NCBI RefSeq assembly: GCF_028416595.1
Contig: NZ_JAMQKC010000025.1
Location: 1 to 43,637 of the forward strand
Length of the DNA: 43,637 nt
Direction of reading: 5' to 3'
DNA from: Aquibacillus salsiterrae
GTDB taxonomy: Bacteria > Bacillota > Bacilli > Bacillales > Amphibacillaceae
Part shown: piece by piece, positions 38,021 to 43,637 of the stretch
Layout of the letters: the number at the start of each line of letters is the position of its first letter
Numbering within the stretch: position 1 is the stretch's first letter
Translations under genes and position numbers: made by a program
Notes under the pieces: model-generated
Databases searched by the model: none
The model's input: the letters and a program-made list of their open reading frames with translations, nothing else
What the model was told of the DNA's origin: nothing

Positions 38021-41000
38021 CTAACTCAATAATTCTCGGATATCTTCTTCAGTTAGTATCTCTATTTGGTTATCATTTGGATCAATAATTTCTTCAATTA
38101 AATGACGTTTTTTCTCTTGCAATACATTCATTTTTTCCTCAATTGTCCCTTTGGCCACAAGTTTAATCACTTGAACAGCGCGTTTCTGACCAATCCGGTG
38201 GGCGCGGTCTGCCGCTTGCTCTTCAACGGCAGGATTCCACCAGCTATCATAAAAAATAACGGTATCTGCACCAGTTAGATTTAGTCCTGTTCCACCTGCT
38301 TTTAAAGAAATAAGAAAAATATCGCGCTCCCCTTGATTATATCGCTCGCATAGTTCTACTCTTTCTTCTGCTCCGGTTTGTCCATCTAAATAAAAATATG
38401 GTAGTCCTTGGTAAGCTAATTCTTGCCCAATCAGCTGTAACATCTTTGTGAATTGGGAAAAAACCAACACACGTCTACCAGCCAGCCTTGATTGTTCGAT
38501 GATGCTCTTCAGTTGTTCAAATTTGGCGGAGCTTCCTTGATAACCGTCAACAAACAAGGCTGGGTGACAGCATAATTGACGAAGACGAGTTAAACCAGCA
38601 AGTATTTTGATTTTATTTTTCCTAATTGTCTCCTGGTCTAAATGTTTAAACGTATCATGGCGCAGCTTGGCCAAATAGCTACTGTACAGCTTCTTTTGGT
38701 CAGGAAGTAGCTCCGCATAATCGATTGTTTCCCTTTTCTCAGGCAACTGACCTAGTACATCTTCCTTAACCCTTCTTAACATAAATGGGCGAATTCTTCG
38801 AGCAATTTGTTTATTCGTTAATTCACTAAATTCCTGTAACCCAAGGAACAATTCAGGAAAAACAACATGAAAGATTGCCCAAAGCTCCTCGAGTGCATTT
38901 TCCATTGGTGTACCTGTTAGAGCAAACCGATGATTCGCCTCGATTTTTTTTACGACACGAGCTGTTTGCGTTAATGGATTTTTAAATACTTGTGCTTCAT
39001 CAAAAAATACAACATGAAATTTCATGCCCTCGTAGCTTTTGATATCACTCCGTAATAGTGGATAGCTCGTGATGATCACGTCAAAATCTGTCCATGTTTG
39101 CACAAGTTTCAGTCGCTCTGCCTTCGTACCGTCCACAATTAGTGTCTCTAGCTCTGGTGCAAATTTCGTCATTTCCTTTTGCCAATTATAGGTTACGGAC
39201 GACGGACAGACTATCAGAGCCGGTTGCTTATCCGGACGAATGGTAGACAGTTCCGATAGAATAAACGCAATACTTTGAATCGTCTTCCCGAGCCCCATGT
39301 CATCAGCTAGAATCCCACCAAAGCCATAGCTAGCAAGAGACTTCAACCATTTAAATCCATCTTTCTGATAAGGATGCAACGTGTCTTTTAACCGCTCTGG
39401 AACGCTAAACTCTAATTGTTCCGGCTGCTGAATGGTAGACAAAAACGTGCGAAAGGATTTTTCAAGTGTTATTACATCACTATCCCCCATCTGATTAAGG
39501 ATCCGCAGCCCTTCTACGACCTTGACTTCCAACTGTTTCTCCCATTCATTGCTAGGAATAGCCTGCAAAAATCTCTTAATCTCGTCCATTTCCTTCGTCT
39601 CCAAGGACAACAGTGCACCATCCTTCAAGCGGTAATATTTCCGTTTTTCTTCTAATGCAGCTAACACTTCCTTGATTTCTTGTTCCTTTACCCCATCCAT
39701 CTCGAAGGTAAAATCAAGCCAATTCGTGCGCTCCTTTTTATGCTTTACTTTTATTTTAGGAAACTTACTTTTAGGTGCTATTCGTATTCTAACTGCAGTT
39801 GTTGCATATACATTTGTAAGCTTCTGCAATTTCGGTAACTGATGGTATAAAAAGTTATATTCTAACGCTTCATTTTGGAGAATATAACCACTATCAGTTT
39901 GGCTAAACTCACTTTCTTTCATTAATAGCAGAATTTTTTCTTCCTTCTCTATATCCCTAATAATCAACGAGCCTACCTGAATGCTGCGCTGGTCGAGTGG
40001 ATTAATGACCACATTTTCATAATGAAATTCGAGCCCTGCAAGTAAGCGATTGTGCACTCGGTCCACGTACAGTTTTGCCTGAAGCGGTGTTTTTTGTAAC
40101 TCATTGGTCATTTCTCCTGCTAAATGAACCTCGCCCATTTTTCTTAGAGAAGGTACCAGCTTTTCCATGAAATACTTTAATTGGTGTGTGGCGATTGGAA
40201 TTTCGTTTGAGCCTGAATGATCCATCATCCGCTTTAATTCAAAGAGACGTTCTACTTCTCCTCTGTTTATCCCAACCATTTTCCCATCATATAAAACAGT
40301 GTCATACTCTTTTAATACCACCATGTCATTTAGGCCGTTAATGAATAGGCTATATCCAGTTTGTTTGTTCCCTGTAAACTCGAATGTTAATGGTAATGGT
40401 TCATCCACTAACTGAAAAGGAAAAAGCTGCTGATCCGGTTGCAACCATCCTTCGGGCGCACGTGCCAACAATGGTTCTAACCTCTTCCAGGCAGAAGCAG
40501 GAATAAGTAGAACCTGTTTATTTTCACCCTTATTACTTGTGGGCATTGCCCGTTGATACATTTTTTCATCAAGCATAATTAGAAGTAGCTCTTTGATAAT
40601 GACATTCGTTTCTTCGTTAAAACAATGGTGCGTTGGATCATATACCAAGTCCTGATCGATGACATGCGCGTTAGCCTCTCTTACATTTTCAAGAAATTCA
40701 CGAATAACTACTGTTTGACGGGAAGGCAATCGGATTTCCATGCCTAACATCATCTTTTCTTTACCGATTCCAATCACTTTACAAACAAAAGTGATTGCAA
40801 GGACTTGTCTATTTTCAAAATGAACTTGCTGACCGCTATTAGTAGTAGGCTTCTGAAATAGTTGAAGTAATCCATCAGAAAGTTCCCCACCTGTCGTATA
40901 ATCAGGCTCGACAATCAACTGGTGATTGTTCTCCTCTTCATGTTTCTGCCAAGCAATGAATACGGCTGCAATATGCTGGCAATCCTTTTGAAAAGAAGCT

Positions 41001-41206
41001 AGCGATGGACAACTACAAGTCGCTGTGTATCCATTATTACTTTTCTCGATTTTGACATGAAAGTCTTCCATCCCTTTAACGGTAGCTCGCAAGGAATCAT
41101 TAGTTACTTTTTCCACCACCACTTTACCTTTCCGATAAAAAGCATCCCCTTTTTTATAAGAGACAACCCCACACCGCTCTTGGATAACTTTCTTATTCAA
41201 ATTCAT
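38021..41206 (-). CDS. SNF2-family helicase with SWIM zinc finger (YwqA-like)
   Basis: A protein of about 1061 residues. The N-terminal SWIM zinc finger is CSCPSLASFQKDCQHIAAVF (CxC..CxH). A central region typical of bacterial SNF2 proteins follows, then the motor: DDMGLGKTIQSIAF (I), VVFFDEAQVFKNP (II, DEAQ), ALTGTPMENALEELW (III), VFSQFTKML (IV), LKAGGTGLNLTGADTVI (V) and QAADRAHRIGQKRAV (VI). It is a double-stranded DNA translocase, like Bacillus YwqA. The longest frame begins with TTG at 41233. AAAGGAGG inside it points to the ATG at 41206, or a TTG two codons earlier. Confidence 0.92.
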   Translation of the reverse strand: MNLNKKVIQERCGVVSYKKGDAFYRKGKVVVEKVTNDSLRATVKGMEDFHVKIEKSNNGYTATCSCPSLASFQKDCQHIAAVFIAWQKHEEENNHQLIVEPDYTTGGELSDGLLQLFQKPTTNSGQQVHFENRQVLAITFVCKVIGIGKEKMMLGMEIRLPSRQTVVIREFLENVREANAHVIDQDLVYDPTHHCFNEETNVIIKELLLIMLDEKMYQRAMPTSNKGENKQVLLIPASAWKRLEPLLARAPEGWLQPDQQLFPFQLVDEPLPLTFEFTGNKQTGYSLFINGLNDMVVLKEYDTVLYDGKMVGINRGEVERLFELKRMMDHSGSNEIPIATHQLKYFMEKLVPSLRKMGEVHLAGEMTNELQKTPLQAKLYVDRVHNRLLAGLEFHYENVVINPLDQRSIQVGSLIIRDIEKEEKILLLMKESEFSQTDSGYILQNEALEYNFLYHQLPKLQKLTNVYATTAVRIRIAPKSKFPKIKVKHKKERTNWLDFTFEMDGVKEQEIKEVLAALEEKRKYYRLKDGALLSLETKEMDEIKRFLQAIPSNEWEKQLEVKVVEGLRILNQMGDSDVITLEKSFRTFLSTIQQPEQLEFSVPERLKDTLHPYQKDGFKWLKSLASYGFGGILADDMGLGKTIQSIAFILSELSTIRPDKQPALIVCPSSVTYNWQKEMTKFAPELETLIVDGTKAERLKLVQTWTDFDVIITSYPLLRSDIKSYEGMKFHVVFFDEAQVFKNPLTQTARVVKKIEANHRFALTGTPMENALEELWAIFHVVFPELFLGLQEFSELTNKQIARRIRPFMLRRVKEDVLGQLPEKRETIDYAELLPDQKKLYSSYLAKLRHDTFKHLDQETIRKNKIKILAGLTRLRQLCCHPALFVDGYQGSSAKFEQLKSIIEQSRLAGRRVLVFSQFTKMLQLIGQELAYQGLPYFYLDGQTGAEERVELCERYNQGERDIFLISLKAGGTGLNLTGADTVIFYDSWWNPAVEEQAADRAHRIGQKRAVQVIKLVAKGTIEEKMNVLQEKKRHLIEEIIDPNDNQIEILTEEDIRELLS

Positions 41207-41312
41207 ATGCAAGATTGCCTCCTTTTGCTCCAACTCATTAACGTGTTACTCTATTACCTAGCCATAGAAAGCAAGAATATTTTCATCGGATTAATGTGAA
41301 ATGATGAACAAT

Positions 41313-41395
41313 TAAGAAAAGCGCAAATCGCGCCTTGCTAAACTAAGGCAGGCATAAGACCAGCCCTGACGTGGCTGTCGCTGATGTTACGCTTG
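41313..41395. repeat. Family C repeat, degenerate
   Basis: AAAGCGCAAATCGCGCCTTGC is followed by GGCATAAGACCAGCCCTGACG and GCTGATGTTACGCTTGG. This is similar to common Bacillus intergenic repeats of the GCGCCTTG..CATAAGAC type, and related to 23003-23066. Confidence 0.5.
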
Positions 41396-41439
41396 GATTT
41401 TTTTATACTTTTGTATCTTTTTAAGAAGAAAGCGAGGCA

Positions 41440-41553
41440 CAGTTCTGTCGCTCTGCTTTGGAAGCACGAAAACTTGTCACCATGCCTCACCTCATCTGCC
41501 ACAGCATTTTTTATATTTTTCCCGCTACCACATGTGCAGGAATCGTTCCTACC
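41440..41553 (-). pseudogene. Remnant containing a SEC-C zinc motif
   Basis: The minus strand from 41553 reads GRNDSCTCGSGKN, a near-perfect first half of the SEC-C metal-binding motif found at the C-terminus of SecA and many small proteins. The second cysteine/histidine half is lost, and no start codon or ribosome site is present. It is probably debris of a larger gene. Confidence 0.35.
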
Positions 41554-41590
41554 TATAATTTTAATAGTCTAACATTATTTTTAAATTTAA

Positions 41591-41666
41591 GGAAGCAAAG
41601 GGCAAGTTAACATCTCTAAATCATATAAATGAAGATCCAAACGATTCCCGCAGTACCATGCTTCCC
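41591..41666. repeat. Family B-like repeat, expanded
   Basis: GGAAGCAAAGGG at the left and CATGCTTCC at the right resemble family B ends, separated by about 60 bp of unrelated sequence. Confidence 0.3.
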
Positions 41667-41728
41667 TCCACCTCTAAAATAGACCCCTATGTTAACAACA
41701 TTCCGAATGGAGCAGAATTATTAAAGGA

Positions 41729-41787
41729 ATAAAAAAATCAGACACCAATCATGGACAAGTGTCTACAGCCGGTGCCTGACTTATTTT
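41729..41787. repeat. Family A palindromic repeat at a gene 3' end
   Basis: TCAGACACC (41738-41746) and GGTGCCTGA (41771-41779), one mismatch, flank TGGACAAGTGTCTA. GGAATAAAAAA outside the left arm pairs with TTTTTTATTCC beyond the right arm, giving a long hairpin right at the stop codon of the DUF3231 gene. Confidence 0.75.
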
Positions 41788-42330
41788 TTATTCCTCTGTT
41801 TTACTATGATGCAATGGTGGAGGGATTAGCCAACCTTTTTCTTTATTTAGACGTAATACTTTCCCGCCTAATGTTGCCTTTTCCACATGAAACTGCCCAA
41901 ACAGCATTGCGATATCTTCTCTAATGGATTGTCCGATTATTTGACTACAAGTAACTAAACCGGCTGCAATGTTCATGGATAAGGATGCGGCTATTTCTTG
42001 ATCCTGAAATCTTGCGCCTACAGGTATGTCTTCCACGTTCGCCTTAGGACGCTCTGGGGGTGTTGGAGGTAAACCTACTCCATTTTCTTTTAGCACAGTT
42101 TCAACTTGCTTGATCTCTTGTTGGCATTGACTAATTGATTCTTCTAATACCTTATGCAAATCATGATCACCTGCATGATTTAACTGTGTTTGATACGCTG
42201 CTACATAGCCTTTCGATGTTTGCAAGAAGGACCAAAGAGAAAATACTTCTCCATAATGTAATGGTTCATTTTGCGGATTACCACTTAAGATTCCCATAAC
42301 TACACTCCTTAGTGTTGTATTGAATTTCAT
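41788..42330 (-). CDS. DUF3231 family protein (single domain)
   Basis: A 180-residue protein, predicted all-helical with a ferritin-like four-helix pattern. Residues include EPLHYGEVFSLWSFLQTSKGYVAAYQTQLNHAGD, the proline-rich GVGLPPTPPERPKANVEDIP and EKGWLIPPPLHHS at the C-terminus. DUF3231 proteins are confined largely to Bacillales and have no settled function. The ATG at 42330 follows AAAAGGAG; a longer frame lacks a ribosome site. It is in tandem with a two-domain DUF3231 protein upstream, but 135 bp and a family B repeat separate them. Confidence 0.85.
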   Translation of the reverse strand: MKFNTTLRSVVMGILSGNPQNEPLHYGEVFSLWSFLQTSKGYVAAYQTQLNHAGDHDLHKVLEESISQCQQEIKQVETVLKENGVGLPPTPPERPKANVEDIPVGARFQDQEIAASLSMNIAAGLVTCSQIIGQSIREDIAMLFGQFHVEKATLGGKVLRLNKEKGWLIPPPLHHSKTEE

Positions 42331-42437
42331 ATATTCTCCTTTTAGAACTTTTGTGGGAGAGCTAAGGTAAGTATTCGCCAAAAAATAATTTTTAATCTTA
42401 AGCGGCAATGTTTTTATCAGTTTTATTGTAATGGTTA

Positions 42438-42467
42438 GGAAGCGAAAAATCCGTCCCCCTGCTTCTA
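42438..42467. repeat. Family B repeat overlapping a stop codon
   Basis: GGAAGC (42438-42443) and GCTTCT (42461-42466) flank AAATCCGTCCCCCT. The stop codon of the two-domain DUF3231 gene (42465-42467) is part of the right end. Confidence 0.7.
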
Positions 42468-43472
42468 TTTTTCTTCCGCTAGTGCTTCTCGGTCATTGAA
42501 CATTGGTGGTTTTTCAAGCCAGCCGTTTTTGATCATCAGGCTTGCACCATCCTCGACGTACAATCCAATTTCTCCAATTAACTTCGTGTATCTTAAGGCG
42601 AGGTCACGGCGTTGGGCGACGGACAACGCCGCACCATAGTATCCAATCGCAACTGAAATTAATGTTACAACGTGAAATAACATGAGCTTGTCAGAAAAAG
42701 GTGCAATGGTAGAATCAGTAATTTCTGATTGCCAATTTTTCGGTGCAGGAAGATGGTCGTCAGATAGGAATTCCTTCATCTCTTTAATTTGTCTTTCGCA
42801 TATTTTTGCCCCGCGTTGAAAATAAGATCTTAATGCCTTAGATTCCGCAACTTGACTAAAAGCGAGTTCTAGGACAACCTTTACTGTAGTTTTGACAATA
42901 TTATAATGAAGCCCACTAACTTCAACCGCGTTCAGTGGCCTTTTTTTGCCAAACCAACCCGCTAAATATTGTTGGTCATCGACAAACTCAACGCCATCCG
43001 GTGGGTTTAGGTGCGGTGGTTTACTTATAATTCCTTTTTTCAACATTAAGCCGATAATACGATCATAAAGGGTTGATGCCTCGTTAATACATGCACTAAA
43101 GTAGTCTCTTTGATCTTTACGAACGGAGGTCGTCATACATAACGAATAACTATTCATCCCATGAAGCCCCATTACCTGCATATACACTAAAATAAGGTTA
43201 TCCGAAAAAAGCTGTGGTGCATGCTTGTTTACATCCTTCTTCGTGAACCCTTTTGGTATGGGGTAATTTTCCTTTTTCAACATTGGTTTAATCTTTTTTA
43301 TATGAGAATTAGATAGATCAAGCGAATGCTCTAGCAGTTTAATTGTATCTTTATCCTTGCAGTGCTCCAACATATGGGAAATTACACAAATAGACATTGA
43401 ATCATTCATATATTGCGCCCAAAGATTGGCTATTTCGACGGAGGTCAATCGATTGTCATTATTCTTTGTCAT
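42465..43472 (-). CDS. DUF3231 family protein (two domains)
   Basis: A 335-residue protein made of two DUF3231 repeats, each beginning with a segment of the form SVEIANLWAQYMNDSMS / NAVEVSGLHYNIVKTTV and ending in a short GxxxKPP motif (KGIISKPPHLNPPDG and NGWLEKPPMFNDRE). It is helical and has no signal peptide. The function is unknown. The ATG at 43472 follows AGGAGTG; the preceding TTG is less likely. Beside the single-domain paralogue, it suggests local duplication of the family. Confidence 0.88.
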   Translation of the reverse strand: MTKNNDNRLTSVEIANLWAQYMNDSMSICVISHMLEHCKDKDTIKLLEHSLDLSNSHIKKIKPMLKKENYPIPKGFTKKDVNKHAPQLFSDNLILVYMQVMGLHGMNSYSLCMTTSVRKDQRDYFSACINEASTLYDRIIGLMLKKGIISKPPHLNPPDGVEFVDDQQYLAGWFGKKRPLNAVEVSGLHYNIVKTTVKVVLELAFSQVAESKALRSYFQRGAKICERQIKEMKEFLSDDHLPAPKNWQSEITDSTIAPFSDKLMLFHVVTLISVAIGYYGAALSVAQRRDLALRYTKLIGEIGLYVEDGASLMIKNGWLEKPPMFNDREALAEEK

Positions 43473-43525
43473 CAAAACACTCCTAATATGTAAATATAAC
43501 CGATGTTATTTTATCCTGAATTTCG

Positions 43526-43564
43526 AGCCTGTGGATAAATAAACTTATCAACAGGCTTGTTTTT
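43526..43564 (+). terminator. Hairpin with T run at the right edge
   Basis: AGCCTGTGGATAA (43526-43538) pairs with TTATCAACAGGCT (43545-43557), one mismatch, 6-nt loop, followed by TGTTTTT. It is oriented for plus-strand transcription, but no plus-strand gene is visible before it. Confidence 0.45.
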
Positions 43565-43637
43565 AAGATTTTTGGTTATTATGTACATTTATGGGAATCT
43601 TAAATCAACCTTACTTGATTATTTTACGCAAAAGCCC

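Noticed and set aside
1-43637. tRNA, rRNA, T-box or large known riboswitch
   Set aside because: No cloverleaf, rRNA segment or T-box sequence was recognised by eye on either strand; a covariance-model scan would be needed to exclude small or diverged RNAs.

Overview
The window looks like chromosomal DNA of a low-GC, spore-forming Bacillaceae. Supporting signs are a recognisable spoIIQ, a YwbE-family protein, two DUF3231 proteins, a YwqA-like SNF2 helicase, Bacillus-type GGAGG ribosome sites with frequent TTG/GTG starts, and a Bacillus-type LexA box. No rRNA, tRNA, CRISPR array or complete insertion sequence was seen. All calls come from reading the sequence; no database search was run.

Layout. 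(1) 0.2-9.4 kb is a sugar-utilisation locus on the minus strand: a LacI-family regulator, a lipoprotein solute-binding protein with two permeases (no ATPase gene, as is usual for systems sharing an MsmX-type ATPase), a Gfo/Idh/MocA oxidoreductase, an aldo/keto reductase and an alpha/beta hydrolase. (2) 9.7-12.4 kb holds a broken aldo/keto reductase divergent from an AraC regulator, and the 3' stump of a GNAT acetyltransferase. (3) 12.8-24.4 kb is a defence-like island: a Sau3AI-type (GATC) methyltransferase and endonuclease, spoIIQ, a PUA/EVE-like plus PD-(D/E)XK nuclease, a MutT/NudG-like NUDIX enzyme, a MITE with an 8-bp target duplication, and two nearly identical Rpn nuclease genes in direct orientation flanking a UvrD-type helicase. 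(4) 24.5-33.9 kb holds a secreted esterase, a LysM/propeller protein, ywbE, a MOSC protein, adenine deaminase, a GntP permease and an RpiR regulator. (5) 34-43.6 kb holds an MscS-type channel, a free-standing DnaA domain I protein, a gutted MocR regulator beside its GNAT partner, a DoxX protein with a Rex-like operator, a lone holin, the SNF2 helicase and two DUF3231 proteins.

The most interesting system is the Rpn pair. Each gene has a perfect internal Shine-Dalgarno and ATG at codon 252 that would make a separate C-terminal protein, matching the intragenic-antitoxin arrangement described for E. coli Rpn proteins. Each is also preceded by a LexA-like box lying on the -35 position of its promoter. 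Together this predicts a DNA-damage-inducible toxin/antitoxin defence module, here duplicated around a helicase, with a third decayed fragment downstream.

Two families of intergenic palindromes run through the window. Family A (about twelve copies or derivatives) has GGTACC/GGCACC-type arms around a TGGACA..TGTCCA core. Family B (six or seven copies) has GGAAGC..GCTTCC ends and usually touches a stop codon. No transposase for either family lies in the window.
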